DNA of 64,000 bases from NCBI GenBank assembly GCA_035998445.1, contig DASYHQ010000013.1, positions 62,001-126,000 on the forward strand, read 5' to 3'. The notes below the pieces were generated by a model. It made no database searches, was not told the origin of the DNA, and saw only the letters and a list, made by a program, of their open reading frames with translations. Source of the stretch: Tepidisphaeraceae bacterium. GTDB taxonomy: Bacteria > Planctomycetota > Phycisphaerae > Tepidisphaerales > Tepidisphaeraceae. Positions 26,551-36,568 of this stretch are shown piece after piece (position 1 is the stretch's first letter; every line of letters begins with the position of its first letter). The position numbers were made by a program, and so were the translations under genes.

Positions 26551-29500
26551 TTACCAGTTGTAGAACCGGTGCGGCTCATCGCCCAATTCGAAATCCTCGC
26601 GGTAGTCGGCGTGGTAGAGGCCGGGCGACTTCGGCTTCGGCGCTTCCTTGGGCAGGCTGAGCCGCATGTCAGCCTCGACGCCCGTAAAGCCACCGCCACC
26701 GAACCGGTCCCACACGCGCACCGCCAACACGTTCTGGCCTTGGCGAAGCAGGCTTGCGGGAACGGCGTACTCGCGCTTCACACTCCAGTTTGCTTCATCG
26801 GAGTCGCCGCGCCCACCGATGCGCGTACCGTTGAGGTAGACGTCGTCGTTGTCGTCGATCGCGCCCAGCGACATTCGCAGGTCACGACCCCGCAGCGATT
26901 CGGGCACCTCGAACGTGCGGCGGAACACGGCCTCGCCATCACGATTGGCCCATGTCTGGCCGAGCGTCTCCATGTCGCGCGGCATCTGGGCCTTCTGCCA
27001 ATCGGCATCGTTCACGTCGACACCCACAAGGGCTTTAGCCTCTGCGGAGATCGACGGGTCCACATGCCCCTTTTCGGGTGACGTGGCTGCGGGAAGCGAC
27101 TGCACCTGACGGGCGCGCCATTCGCCGGCGAGCGACAGCTCGGGCGACGATTCAGGTGGCAGCTCCGGACGCAGCGGGCGTGCGTCGGCCGTGAATGACG
27201 CGCCGAGGTTCGCCAGCAGCTGAGAGAGGGCCCCCGTCTGCCGCCAACGCGTCTTACGGAAGTACGTCTTCGTATCGGCATCGAAGCGATCGGGATCGAC
27301 CTGGCTGAAGACCGCGACGCCTTCGCCCACTTCCAGGCGTGCAATCTGCCCACCCGCGGTGGACTCGGCGCCAGGGCCAACCAGCCACGCGTCGGTGGCG
27401 GCACGCCAGCGGAGGTCCGCCGTCGTCAGACCGGCTGTTTCCGCCCAATCGGCCACTTCCGGGGCCTTCAGGTCGGCGGCGGTCTCCTGCACGAAGTTGA
27501 GTCCGAGCACCGGTTCTGCCGACACGCGCGGAAGGAACAGAGCCCGTCCACCGGCCGACAGGAACTTGCGCAGCGTGTCATTATCCGGCTTGGTGCTGCG
27601 CCCAACGATCAGAAGGTGGTCAGGGTTGGGCACGGCGTCAACGCGCGTCGCCTCGACGCCAACGGTGTTCAGGAACGCAGCATCTTCGTCGCTGCCCATC
27701 AACACCGTCGGCCGACGCGGCGACAGCGGCGCGGTCGCTGCGTGGTTGATCAGCTGGCGTGCCAACTTCATGGCGGCGGGGTCGGAGGTGTAGTCTTCCA
27801 AGTCAAGCTGGTTCCACGTGATCCGTCCACTGCCCAGGTTCAATTCCAGCAGCGGCGAGTAAGCCAGATCGAAGTCGGACACGAGCAGCGGACGCCAGCC
27901 TGCGCGGTGCGGCGTCTCGATCGGCGCCGTCGAGATGGCGCCACGGTTGCCCCAACGCCAGCCAGCGTACGGATAGATTGACTTGGACTTCAGCTGGTCC
28001 GGGCCCGTCAACTCGGCCGTGGACGGGTAGGGCTTAACCAGCGTGCTGGAACCACGCCAGTCGCGCAGGTCTTCGGTGTCCAGCCCCGCGAGTACGGGAT
28101 GGTCGCCGTCCACCGGGAACGCGCTGCGCTGTGACCGCCAGCTGACGCGCATCCCCAGTTGCTTGCGCATGAACTCCGGCGGTTGTGACATGATGATGAC
28201 GCGCCCGCCCGCCTTGGCGAACTGCTCGACGTCCGCAGTGAGGGCCGGTTCATCGGCCAACGCGCCGCGGCCAACGATCAGCAACTCACCCGATGCCTTG
28301 CGGTCCCACTCGGTAGCGGACACGCCCAGCTGTTCCAGCATTGCCTTCGATCGACCTTGAGGATCGACGACGAACGCCTTGACCTGTTCGGCCTGATTGC
28401 CCTCGCCGCGCTTCGCCATCGGCGCGAAGACGCGGAACGCGAACGTATCGCGCTGCTCCGCTTCGCCGATCGTCGCGGTCATCTCGATCGACCCGTCGGC
28501 CTTGTCCTGCTGCAACTGCGGGGTTGTGAACTCGAACGGAACGAACAGCGTCTGTCCCGGCGTAAGCGTGCCGGACGCGTCTGAGCCACCGACCTTGCTG
28601 CCGTTCACCGTAGCGATCCAGCTCACGCGGTACGGTTGCTCGCTGCGCGTGTCGTTCAGCAGTGCGACCTGCTTTTCAACCTTGTCGCCGGCCACGTAGT
28701 TGTGCGAGCGATCTGTGAAGGCATCGGCCGGACCGGCGATCCAGGCCAGCGTGGGTTGGTTGTTCTCCGCCAGCGCGTCGCCCGCGACCGTGCGTTTGCC
28801 GTCGATGACGGCATAGCCATCGTCCCATGGGATCATGCCACCAGTGATGCCCCACGTGCGCCACGTGCGCCACGTGTCGCGCAGGAACACCGCCTGCATG
28901 GCTTGGAAGGGGGGTGACGTCCGAATGAATTTATTGAAGTGCCAGCCGGCGTACGTTTGACCTTCCTTGAACTGGCGGACGAGTTCCTGCCGGTACTCGG
29001 GCGCTTCCAGTCGATAGGCATCGGGCCCGATGAACCCGGCGCTGTACTCGGTAATGAACGGTTCGCTTGCCGTCGTGTTGCCGTAGTTGTTACGGCCGCG
29101 CATCAGCGACGAGTAGAGGGGCGTGCCGAACTCGACGTACATCACCGGCATGTCGCCCTTGGCGGCGTAGACGCTCAGCCACTCGCTGCGTTCCTGGAGC
29201 GGCATGAGGTTCAGGTACAGGTTAGCGGTGAAGACGTCGCCGACCGCGCCACCGTTGTGGAAGAAGATGGGCCGGGTCGGGTCGATGGCCTTCAGCAGGG
29301 CGATCGCTTCTGCGCCCAGTGCGTCCGGTTGTTCCCGCTTCATCGTGGCCGCCCGCGCCTTGGCGGCGGCCTCGCGATTACCCACTGCTTCCGGCCCGAT
29401 GAACGCGCCCAGCGCGTTACCACTGCTGCCCCACATGAGGATCGACGGGTGGTTGCGGTACTTTCGCATCTCCCGCTCGGCCGCCGCCTGGAAGGCCGCC

Positions 29501-31311
29501 ATCTTCGCCGGCGAGTTCACGTTGCCGCCCATCCATCCGATGTTGGCCGTGATCGCGCTCACCGCGACACCCTGCTCATCGGCCACGTCGTACCACTTTG
29601 CCCAGGGCGCTGTCTTGCCGCGCTCGTAAGGATCCTCGGGCCACTGCTCGAAGAAGTTGAAGCCCATCGCCTTGTCGCGTTCCATAATGCTTGCGACGGC
29701 GTTGTTCGGGTTCGCGTCGGGGGCGGCGATCGACTGCCCCATGCTGGCCAGCGTCGGCCGCAGGCGCAGCGGCGTCCCGTTCAGCATGAAGTTCTTTCCC
29801 TCGATCCAGAATTCGCGGAATCCGAACCGCTGGCGCACCGCATCACTCACCGGCTCACCGGTGGACGTAAGGCGCAGCGTGTACAGGTTCGGCTGCTCCA
29901 GGTCCCACTTGCGCGCGTCGGCCCACGGCCAGGTCATCTTCACGCGCTGCACCGGCGTGGCTTGCAGGGGCGTCTCGGTCTTGAAGGTCTTCTCGACCTG
30001 TCCCTTCTCATCGACCAACTCGGCAGTCCAGTTGGCGGTGCCGGCGGTGGTGATACCGGTCAGCTCCACATCCACCGTCATCTCGTTGCGCCGCACGGAG
30101 GGCTGCACGAAGACGTCCGTCACGTGCGCGCCCTTCGGTCGGGCCACCAACCGCACGGGCCCGATTAGGCCACCCGAAGACAGCGTGGCCTTCACGGTGT
30201 AGTTCTGCCCCGGCGCGTTGCCCATCATTACCAGCACTTCGTCCTTGTCGGTCGTGGCGACAATGAACAACTGCAGGGTCACGCTTTTGCCGGGCGTAAG
30301 GGCGGGCGTCAGATCGACAGCGCCGGTGGGCCAGGTGATCTGACCGACCGACTTGCCGTCGACGAAGACGGTGGCATCGGTGCTGACGCGGTCCAGTTCC
30401 AGCACGATCGCGCGGCCGTCCCAGTCGGCCGGCACGTCGATCGTGCGCTCGTACCAGGCGCCGCCTAGGGTTTTCCCGTTATAGCCTTCCCAAGCTGGGC
30501 CGGTTCCACGGGCGACGATGTCCTCATTGCGCATCCACGAGCCGGGGACGGAGATCCAACCCCAGCCGGATTCCGGCGCGGCGCCACCCGTCGGCGCCGG
30601 CACGAATCGCCACAGGCCCGTCAGATCCATCTGTGACCGCAGCGAGGTGATTTCTTTAGCGCTCGGCTTAGCGGCCAGGCCCTGCTTCGCCTCAGGCAGC
30701 TTCGCGTCTGCCGTAGGCGCGGCCGCCTTCTGTTCGACTGGCTTGGCGGCCGATCCGGTGCCGGCGGCGATCGTCAGGTCGTCGAAGTCGACCGTGCCGG
30801 CGGCGCCGAGCATCGACGGGGACAGTCGAACGGCCACGGCGCCTTCCGGCACGTCGTTGGTCGTCTCCAACGTCACCCAATCAGAGTCCGCCTTCAGGTG
30901 CGGCACCTGCGGCCAGGTGCCGATCATCTCGTCCTGTTTGTCGACGAACGTGAATGCGACCCGCGCGTCGTTCCACCCCTGGTCGCCCATCTCCAGCTTA
31001 TTCGCGCGCATCTTCACGCGCACTGCGAGGCGCTTCCACGCCGGATCAAGCGGAACGGTCTGGAGCAACTGAGTGGCGGTCTTCTCATTGCCGTGGTCGA
31101 TGCGCAGGAAGGTATTGCCCCCTTCGGTCACGGTCTTGACGTGTTCGTTGCCGCCAGACCAGTCGGCCGGTCGACCGTCCTCGATGCGCTCGAAATTGGC
31201 GTTCTTCACGCGGGCCTCGGATGTCGCTGCGTACGTTGGCTGGGCCACAAGCAGAAGCGTGAAAGCGGCGGCGAGCGCGCGACCGATGCTCGGGTGTTTT
31301 GAATTCATCAT
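26551..31311 (-). CDS. Giant secreted GH2-like protein lacking the usual acid/base glutamate
   Basis: A 1586-aa protein: signal peptide (cut near residue 30, QPTYAA), a CBM4/11-like sandwich (about 35-185, VKNANFERIEDGRPADW, ending VDFDDLTI), a GH2 sugar-binding domain (about 225-400, VPGSWMRN, DRVSTDATVFVDGKS), an Ig-like domain, a TIM barrel (about 515-800), a glutamine-amidotransferase-like region (about 1000-1430) and a C-terminal galactose-binding domain (DDVYLNGTRIGG). The nucleophile E727 (MYVEFGT) is kept, but the NE acid/base site reads MWGSSGNALG with A633. It may bind rather than cleave, or use another acid. The 1450-aa protein at 51393 is its paralogue. The start at 31311 is chosen so that the signal peptide begins normally. 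Confidence 0.85.
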   Translation of the reverse strand: MMNSKHPSIGRALAAAFTLLLVAQPTYAATSEARVKNANFERIEDGRPADWSGGNEHVKTVTEGGNTFLRIDHGNEKTATQLLQTVPLDPAWKRLAVRVKMRANKLEMGDQGWNDARVAFTFVDKQDEMIGTWPQVPHLKADSDWVTLETTNDVPEGAVAVRLSPSMLGAAGTVDFDDLTIAAGTGSAAKPVEQKAAAPTADAKLPEAKQGLAAKPSAKEITSLRSQMDLTGLWRFVPAPTGGAAPESGWGWISVPGSWMRNEDIVARGTGPAWEGYNGKTLGGAWYERTIDVPADWDGRAIVLELDRVSTDATVFVDGKSVGQITWPTGAVDLTPALTPGKSVTLQLFIVATTDKDEVLVMMGNAPGQNYTVKATLSSGGLIGPVRLVARPKGAHVTDVFVQPSVRRNEMTVDVELTGITTAGTANWTAELVDEKGQVEKTFKTETPLQATPVQRVKMTWPWADARKWDLEQPNLYTLRLTSTGEPVSDAVRQRFGFREFWIEGKNFMLNGTPLRLRPTLASMGQSIAAPDANPNNAVASIMERDKAMGFNFFEQWPEDPYERGKTAPWAKWYDVADEQGVAVSAITANIGWMGGNVNSPAKMAAFQAAAEREMRKYRNHPSILMWGSSGNALGAFIGPEAVGNREAAAKARAATMKREQPDALGAEAIALLKAIDPTRPIFFHNGGAVGDVFTANLYLNLMPLQERSEWLSVYAAKGDMPVMYVEFGTPLYSSLMRGRNNYGNTTASEPFITEYSAGFIGPDAYRLEAPEYRQELVRQFKEGQTYAGWHFNKFIRTSPPFQAMQAVFLRDTWRTWRTWGITGGMIPWDDGYAVIDGKRTVAGDALAENNQPTLAWIAGPADAFTDRSHNYVAGDKVEKQVALLNDTRSEQPYRVSWIATVNGSKVGGSDASGTLTPGQTLFVPFEFTTPQLQQDKADGSIEMTATIGEAEQRDTFAFRVFAPMAKRGEGNQAEQVKAFVVDPQGRSKAMLEQLGVSATEWDRKASGELLIVGRGALADEPALTADVEQFAKAGGRVIIMSQPPEFMRKQLGMRVSWRSQRSAFPVDGDHPVLAGLDTEDLRDWRGSSTLVKPYPSTAELTGPDQLKSKSIYPYAGWRWGNRGAISTAPIETPHRAGWRPLLVSDFDLAYSPLLELNLGSGRITWNQLDLEDYTSDPAAMKLARQLINHAATAPLSPRRPTVLMGSDEDAAFLNTVGVEATRVDAVPNPDHLLIVGRSTKPDNDTLRKFLSAGGRALFLPRVSAEPVLGLNFVQETAADLKAPEVADWAETAGLTTADLRWRAATDAWLVGPGAESTAGGQIARLEVGEGVAVFSQVDPDRFDADTKTYFRKTRWRQTGALSQLLANLGASFTADARPLRPELPPESSPELSLAGEWRARQVQSLPAATSPEKGHVDPSISAEAKALVGVDVNDADWQKAQMPRDMETLGQTWANRDGEAVFRRTFEVPESLRGRDLRMSLGAIDDNDDVYLNGTRIGGRGDSDEANWSVKREYAVPASLLRQGQNVLAVRVWDRFGGGGFTGVEADMRLSLPKEAPKPKSPGLYHADYREDFELGDEPHRFYNW

Positions 31312-31380
31312 GTGTGTGTTGTTACCTGGCTCGTGAGACACGAGGGGGAAGGCGGGTTGATCTGATCCCTCAACCAACGC

Positions 31381-31413
31381 TCGGAACCTGATCGCGACAC
31401 GATCAGGTTCCGA
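31381..31413. other. Stem-loop between pseudopilin and giant GH2-like gene
   Basis: A perfect 14-bp stem (31381-31394 with 31400-31413, core TCGGAACCTGATCG) and 5-nt loop lie between the pseudopilin stop and the GH2-like start. No T run follows on the minus strand, so it may be an attenuator or an RNA processing/stability hairpin. Confidence 0.6.
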
Positions 31414-31522
31414 GGAAGGCCGTACTTCGTGTGGACGGGCAGTGGGTGCAGACCAAACGCGGATCTGCGGCCATCCCCACGATCGATAAGGTCACTTTCC
31501 CCCATCAATTAGGTCGGTCAGT

Positions 31523-32401
31523 TTAGTCCTTAACGTACGTCCAGCGACCCGAGGTAGGGCCCTTCATCCTGTTGATGTAGTCAGGGCTGCCCTTGATGAC
31601 GCCAGCAGACTCGTAGGGCGTCATCGCCTCCACGTGCCCATCGGCAATCAGGTAGTTGAAACGTCCGCCGGGGTGAAGCGCGTACGAGATGGCGCCGACC
31701 GGGGAATTGCTCGGAAGGTTTGTATTCTCCCAAGGCCCCTTAACCTGTTGGGCCGGCGCATCTTTCGCAGAGCCACCCGTCGTGCCCATTGGGCTGTTGG
31801 GAAGCGAATCGTTGATCACTGAACCATCCGACCACTCCATCAGCATGATGGTGTCGTTCGCAATGGACGAATATTGCTTTCTCGAGGCGGGCTTGCCGTA
31901 AAAATCTACCGTTGTAGGACCGGCAGATATCGTCGATATGCCCAGAGAACCCAGCCCGAACGAGTTCCAATTACGGTTGCGGATCGGCTTGTACGTGATG
32001 TTCCGCATGGGCGTGCTATTGTCCGACGGGCACTGAAGAATTGGCGGGCAGTACGTTTGGGCGGTATTGGAATAGTCGCCGTCCTTGACGGCGTCAGGCA
32101 TGCGACCACCGGTCAAGTACTTGTCCATCCAGTCGGTCCAAGTCCAGTTTCGACCCGGCGCAAGCTGATAGCCGCCCGGTGGCAGAATCCCGCTGTTCTC
32201 GTTCGCGTACATCCGGAACATCAGGCCGATCTGCCGCATGTTGCTGGCGCACGCGACCGTGTTGGCAGCCTGCCTCGCCTTATTCAGCGACGGAAGCAGG
32301 ATGCTGATCAGCAGGGCGATGATGCCGATGACAACGAGTAACTCGACCAGCGTGAAGCCCAAGGGACAGGACCGACGGGACGATTTGCGGTTGCGCGACA
32401 T
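31523..32401 (-). CDS. Type II pseudopilin, planctomycete H-x9-DG type
   Basis: The 292-aa protein has a basic leader, the cleavage site and helix ([20 protein letters not shown]), the [21 protein letters not shown] continuation and a C-terminal DGH motif (FNYLIADGHVEAMTP). AAGGAG five bases before the ATG supports the start. It is directly upstream of the giant GH2-like gene on the same strand, with a stem-loop in the 211-nt gap, exactly the order found again at 50434-55745. A copy of the 41-nt motif lies 135 nt upstream, pointing at this gene. Confidence 0.9.
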   Translation of the reverse strand: MSRNRKSSRRSCPLGFTLVELLVVIGIIALLISILLPSLNKARQAANTVACASNMRQIGLMFRMYANENSGILPPGGYQLAPGRNWTWTDWMDKYLTGGRMPDAVKDGDYSNTAQTYCPPILQCPSDNSTPMRNITYKPIRNRNWNSFGLGSLGISTISAGPTTVDFYGKPASRKQYSSIANDTIMLMEWSDGSVINDSLPNSPMGTTGGSAKDAPAQQVKGPWENTNLPSNSPVGAISYALHPGGRFNYLIADGHVEAMTPYESAGVIKGSPDYINRMKGPTSGRWTYVKD

Positions 32402-32535
32402 GCGAACTCCTTAAGCAAGAACTGACGTGAATGTTGATTCGGCCAACGAAGCTTGCATGGCGGGGTAGCACGGAATGCCCAAGCCGCTATTCAAGCCAAT
32501 TTCGTCAGAGTAAATATGCACCCAATTCTGCGCAG

Positions 32536-32576
32536 GCCAATGTCGCTCGGCGCAGAAATCTCTATCAACGGGCGCA
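32536..32576 (-). promoter_or_regulatory. 41-nt conserved motif, copy 4
   Basis: On the minus strand it reads TGCGCC, CGTTGATAGAGATTTC, TGCGC, CGAGC, GACATTGGC. It lies 135 nt upstream of the pseudopilin start. The rest of 32402-32902 holds no recognisable gene; a 150-codon minus-strand frame there is of low quality. Confidence 0.7.
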
Positions 32577-32902
32577 GCCTCCTTGCAATCTGAATTAGTT
32601 GAGGCAGATTGTGCGTAACTCTCGGTAGAACAGATGCACTCGGCCTTTCGTTCTCGATCGATTAGCGGGATTGGGATGCTCTGCGGGTAACCCCTTAGCC
32701 AAAAAGACGACGTCGGACGAGAGACGGAGGATCTACGAGTCGAGCGTGTCCCATCCGATCTGTCTTCTCGTCGTTCATTGAGTGTCTCTGGCGCAGCGGG
32801 AGCATTCCGGTGCGGGTCGCGCTCCGCTTCGGTCGCAAAAATTTTGGGCGGATCGCCGTACATGGATACACCCTGCTGGGGACATTGTGAGGTTGAGTGC
32901 AG

Positions 32903-34771
32903 ATGACAACTGATACGAACACGCCCGACGCCACCTACGCCGCGCTACAGGCACGGCTGTGCCAGGGGTGGAACACGTGGGACGTGCGCAGCCTGCTCAG
33001 TCACGTGCTGTTGCCGCACGCGCTGGCGGTGCGGATCGGCATCAAGGAGTACGCGTCCGGCCGTTACCTGGGTGAGGCGCTTGTGGGGCGGCACGGCGAG
33101 CAGGTGGAAGCGGTACGGCCTGGCGTGCGCAGCTACGACGGCGCGTACACCGAACTCGAGATCACCTGGGCGAACGTGCGGCTTCGCGTCGAGTCGACCG
33201 CTGACGACAGCGGGCTTCTCCTGCTCGTGACGCCCCTGGACCGCCAGTCGGTCGACCGTTCGCTACGCCTGCCCGTGCTGGTCGTTGGTGGCGCCTTCCT
33301 GTGGAACAGCGACGGTGTCGTGCGCCACGATGGACTGGATCTGCTCGCGACGCCGCCGGGCGAATCAGCCGTGCGCATAGCGTGCAGCGGCCAACGGAGC
33401 GACGACCGCAACGTGCCGGCGACGGGGCCGTACGTCGCGGTGACGATCGAGGATCAACCGATCGTCATCACCGCCGGCAAACCATATGACGCGCCAGCCG
33501 CGCGAAAGTTGCTGGATGCGCGGCGCGAATCGCTGCATGCGAGCTTTGCCGCTCAAGGCGAACGGGACGGGGAAATTGCCGGGGCGGTACAGTCGGCTTT
33601 GGCGTGGAACACGATTCACGATCCGGATGGTCGCCGCGCGATCAGCCCGGTAAGCCGCGTGTGGAGCAGCCAGCAGGGTGGGTGGGTGCTGTTCTGCTGG
33701 GACACTTATTTTGCTGCCATCTTGGCCAGTGCGACGGGAAACGTGGACCTCGCGTACGCCAACGTCGTCGAGATCACGCGCCACGCGACAGAAGCGGGGT
33801 TCGTTCCGAATACTACGAACGCGCATGGCTTTGCGACGCGCGACCGCAGCCAACCGCCCGTCGGTGGAACGGTGCTGCTGGAACTGTTCCGCCGTCACGG
33901 CGACGCGTGGGTTGTGCGGTTGCTGCTCGATCGCTTGCTGAAATGGAACCGCTGGTGGCACGAGGCGCGGGCCGCTGGCGAGGGCTGTCTGGCGTGGGGC
34001 AGCAACACGTATGCGCCCGTCGTCGGCAACGAGTGGGAGACGGCCAAGAACGGTGTCGGCGGGCGGTTTGGTGGCGCGCTGGAGAGCGGGATGGATAACA
34101 GCCCGACCTACGACGACGTGCCGTTCGATGCCGCCACCGGCACGCTCGCGCTGCAGGACGTTGGCCTGACCAGCCTGTACGTATCCGATTGCGACGCGCT
34201 GGCGGAACTGGCCACGGCCGTCGACCGCCACGAGGTGGCCGCGGAACTGCGCGGGCGGGCGCAGGTGTATCGTGCGGGTCTGGCTTCGCTGTGGTGCGAG
34301 GAATTGGGTCTGTTCGCGAACCGACGGTTGGACACGGGCGAGTTCAGCCATCGTTCGGCGCCGCCGAGCTTTTTCCCACTTTTAGTGCCGGGCGTGGCGA
34401 CTGCCAGCCAGATGCAGCGGATGTTGAAAGAGCACCTGCATGCGCCGACGCGATTCGGTGGTGAGTGGGTGATTCCCAGCTGCCCGCGCGACGATGCCGC
34501 CTACCCCGAGCAGCACTACTGGCGCGGACGCATCTGGGGGCCGCACAACTACCTGGTTTGGCTCGGTTTACGCCGAAGCGGCCTGGATGATGCCGCTGCC
34601 GACCTGGCGCATCGGTCGGCGGCGCTGTTGCTGCGCGAGTGGCGGTCACATCGGCATGTACACGAAAACTACCATGGGGACAGTGGCGACGGCTGCGGTT
34701 ATCGCTGGAGCGATTCGTTCTATCACTGGGGTGGGTTGCTCGGTATTCCGTCCATTTTGACGCCGAAATAG
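32903..34771 (+). CDS. GH63-like glycoside hydrolase
   Basis: A 622-aa (alpha/alpha)6 enzyme of the GH63/GH37 type. The general acid is probably D267 in LFCWDTYFAA and the base E588 in HENYHGDSGDG; YWRGRIWGPHNYLVW and YRWSDSFYHWGGLLG are characteristic barrel motifs. Bacterial GH63 enzymes are inverting alpha-glucosidases or mannosylglycerate hydrolases; which applies here is not clear. There is no signal peptide, so it is likely cytosolic. The ATG at 32903 has GAGG ten bases upstream; a GTG at 32897 is an alternative. It is divergent from the pseudopilin/GH2 pair and may share its regulation. Confidence 0.82.
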   Translation: MTTDTNTPDATYAALQARLCQGWNTWDVRSLLSHVLLPHALAVRIGIKEYASGRYLGEALVGRHGEQVEAVRPGVRSYDGAYTELEITWANVRLRVESTADDSGLLLLVTPLDRQSVDRSLRLPVLVVGGAFLWNSDGVVRHDGLDLLATPPGESAVRIACSGQRSDDRNVPATGPYVAVTIEDQPIVITAGKPYDAPAARKLLDARRESLHASFAAQGERDGEIAGAVQSALAWNTIHDPDGRRAISPVSRVWSSQQGGWVLFCWDTYFAAILASATGNVDLAYANVVEITRHATEAGFVPNTTNAHGFATRDRSQPPVGGTVLLELFRRHGDAWVVRLLLDRLLKWNRWWHEARAAGEGCLAWGSNTYAPVVGNEWETAKNGVGGRFGGALESGMDNSPTYDDVPFDAATGTLALQDVGLTSLYVSDCDALAELATAVDRHEVAAELRGRAQVYRAGLASLWCEELGLFANRRLDTGEFSHRSAPPSFFPLLVPGVATASQMQRMLKEHLHAPTRFGGEWVIPSCPRDDAAYPEQHYWRGRIWGPHNYLVWLGLRRSGLDDAAADLAHRSAALLLREWRSHRHVHENYHGDSGDGCGYRWSDSFYHWGGLLGIPSILTPK

Positions 34772-34864
34772 GCGCGCAATTATCAGGCAAATCTCGGCTG
34801 ATTTAGGCAGTTTCAGGCTATTTAGGTGTATACGCAGCGAACGAAAATTCCTTATCGCGGTCGC

Positions 34865-35701
34865 TCATCCGTAGACGCGCTGGCTCGCCCGATATCGCTC
34901 CGGCGCGGTGCCGATCGTGCGTCGGAACGCGCGGCTGAACGAGAAGGGATCCGGAACGCCGACCCGTCTCGCGATCTCCTTGACCGGCAGCGTCGTCGTA
35001 GCCAGCAGCACGCTCGCCGCCTCGCACCGAAGGCGCGCCAGGTACTTAGCCGGCGCCAGCCCGGTGCGGGCGCGGATCTGCTGACGCACCGACGAGTAGC
35101 TGATGTCGTGCCGGCGCGCCAGCGCCTGGAAGTCCAGCGGCTCCTGCAGGCGCTGCCGGCACGTCGCGAGGATGGCCTCGATCGGGTCGCTCGGCGAGGG
35201 CGCGCCCGCGGCGGCGGCGTGGAGGTCGACCAGCAGCTGCTGGCCCACCAGGCAGGCGCGGTCGACGTCACCCATCGCGTCGCGCTGGTAGAGGCGGGCG
35301 GCCTCCTGGAACAGCGCGACCGCGAACGTCACCTCTGGCAGCCGGAGCGGAATGCCACCGGTGGGGATCAGCCCGGACTCCACGAGCCGAGCTGCATTGG
35401 GGCCATCGAAGCCGATGTAGTGCTCCTCCCAATCGTCGTCCGGGCCGTAGTCGAACACCGGTCCCGGGTACACGCCGATCACCATGCCCGGCGACACCAC
35501 GGTACAGGGCCCGTTGCCGGCGCGGTACGTGCCCTTGCCGCGCACGATCAGCGCGATGGCCGGGAAGTTGAATCGGGCCTTCACGTGCGTGCGCTTCCGT
35601 CGGAAGTACCCGATGCTCGCCAGGTACAGGTCGCGGCGGATCACGCCGGGTGGGCAGGGTTGACCGGTGAACGCGGGGGGCAAGTCGGGGGTCGTTGTCA
35701 T
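34865..35701 (-). CDS. AraC-family regulator with cupin-like sensor
   Basis: A 278-aa protein with an N-terminal cupin-like ligand domain (HVKARFNFPAIALIVRGKG, VVSPGMVIGVYPG) and a C-terminal AraC double helix-turn-helix (ISYSSVRQQIRARTG, ARRVGVPDPFSFSRAFRRT). This is the classic RhaS/AraC design, unlike the XylR-type regulators elsewhere in the window. The ATG at 35701 is used; a GTG at 35734 would add 11 residues. It is divergent from the dioxygenase, esterase and beta-helix operon at 35818-39694, which it probably controls. The short gap 34772-34864 shows nothing. Confidence 0.88.
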   Translation of the reverse strand: MTTTPDLPPAFTGQPCPPGVIRRDLYLASIGYFRRKRTHVKARFNFPAIALIVRGKGTYRAGNGPCTVVSPGMVIGVYPGPVFDYGPDDDWEEHYIGFDGPNAARLVESGLIPTGGIPLRLPEVTFAVALFQEAARLYQRDAMGDVDRACLVGQQLLVDLHAAAAGAPSPSDPIEAILATCRQRLQEPLDFQALARRHDISYSSVRQQIRARTGLAPAKYLARLRCEAASVLLATTTLPVKEIARRVGVPDPFSFSRAFRRTIGTAPERYRASQRVYG

Positions 35702-35817
35702 TTCTGTTGGTTGTATGGCAAGCCTGCTATTCACCCGCAGTCGGCCGAGGTCATAAGGTATTCCCCGGATGACGATTGTCCATCGTCACGACTTCACCCC
35801 CACCGGAGAGTAATACC

Positions 35818-36543
35818 ATGAACGCGACCGCCCCTGACATCACCGAGACGCTCAGCCCCGACCAGACTGAACGGTTCGATCGCGACGGCTACATCGCGAT
35901 CCCGAAACTGCTCGACCCGACAACGCTTGAAACGTTGCGGGACTACTACGACCGCATCATCCGTTCTGAGATTAAGCTTCCCGGCGATCGGCAACTCGGC
36001 AGCGTGACGCGGCAGGTCATGCATCCGCGTAAGGACATTCCGTACTTTAACGACAACCCCGCCGTCAGCCGTGGATTGCGGCTTGCAAAGCAGCTGCTTC
36101 GCGCCGATCGGGTCGAGGTCTCCTTTGACATGCTGATCTACAAGCCGCCGATGCACCCGAAGGCGACGCCCTGGCACCAGGACTTCGCGTACAACAACAT
36201 GCCCTTCGCGCCCGAGGGGATGCCAATGGATGGCGGCGGCGTCCAGTTCTGGGTCGCGCTCGACGATGTCGACTTCGAAAATGGCTGCATGCATTTCCTG
36301 CCCGGGCACCACAAGCAGGCATTGCGGCTGCATTACGTTTACGCGGGCAAACCCACGGACGAAGGCCGCCTTCTCGCGACCGCGGCGTTCGGCGATCCGG
36401 ACCTGCCCAACGAGGGCATCGCGTGCCCACTGGCCGCCGGCGGCTGCACGATTCACGCGTATGGAACGCCGCACTATACGCCGCCAAACACGAGCCAAAG
36501 CCGCGGACGGCGCGCGTACATCTTCAACGTCCGTGCAATGTGA
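35818..36543 (+). CDS. Phytanoyl-CoA-dioxygenase-like Fe(II)/2-oxoglutarate oxygenase
   Basis: The 241-aa protein carries the iron site H120-x-D122 (TPWHQDFAYNN) and a distal His in HAYGTPHYTPPNTS, followed by Arg residues suitable for 2-oxoglutarate binding (SRGRRAY). Members of the PhyH family hydroxylate many small molecules; the substrate here is unknown. CCGGAGAGTAATACC before the ATG sets the start. It is the first gene of a three-gene operon with an SGNH esterase (25-nt gap) and a cytosolic beta-helix enzyme (24-nt gap), so it may modify a sugar or a sugar substituent. Confidence 0.87.
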   Translation: MNATAPDITETLSPDQTERFDRDGYIAIPKLLDPTTLETLRDYYDRIIRSEIKLPGDRQLGSVTRQVMHPRKDIPYFNDNPAVSRGLRLAKQLLRADRVEVSFDMLIYKPPMHPKATPWHQDFAYNNMPFAPEGMPMDGGGVQFWVALDDVDFENGCMHFLPGHHKQALRLHYVYAGKPTDEGRLLATAAFGDPDLPNEGIACPLAAGGCTIHAYGTPHYTPPNTSQSRGRRAYIFNVRAM

Positions 36544-36568
36544 AATTGCCGGATCGAACAGGGACCAG

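Noticed and set aside
32411-32863. A 150-codon minus-strand frame between the pseudopilin and the GH63-like gene
   Set aside because: Its composition is unlike a protein, it has no ribosome site and it runs across the 41-nt motif.
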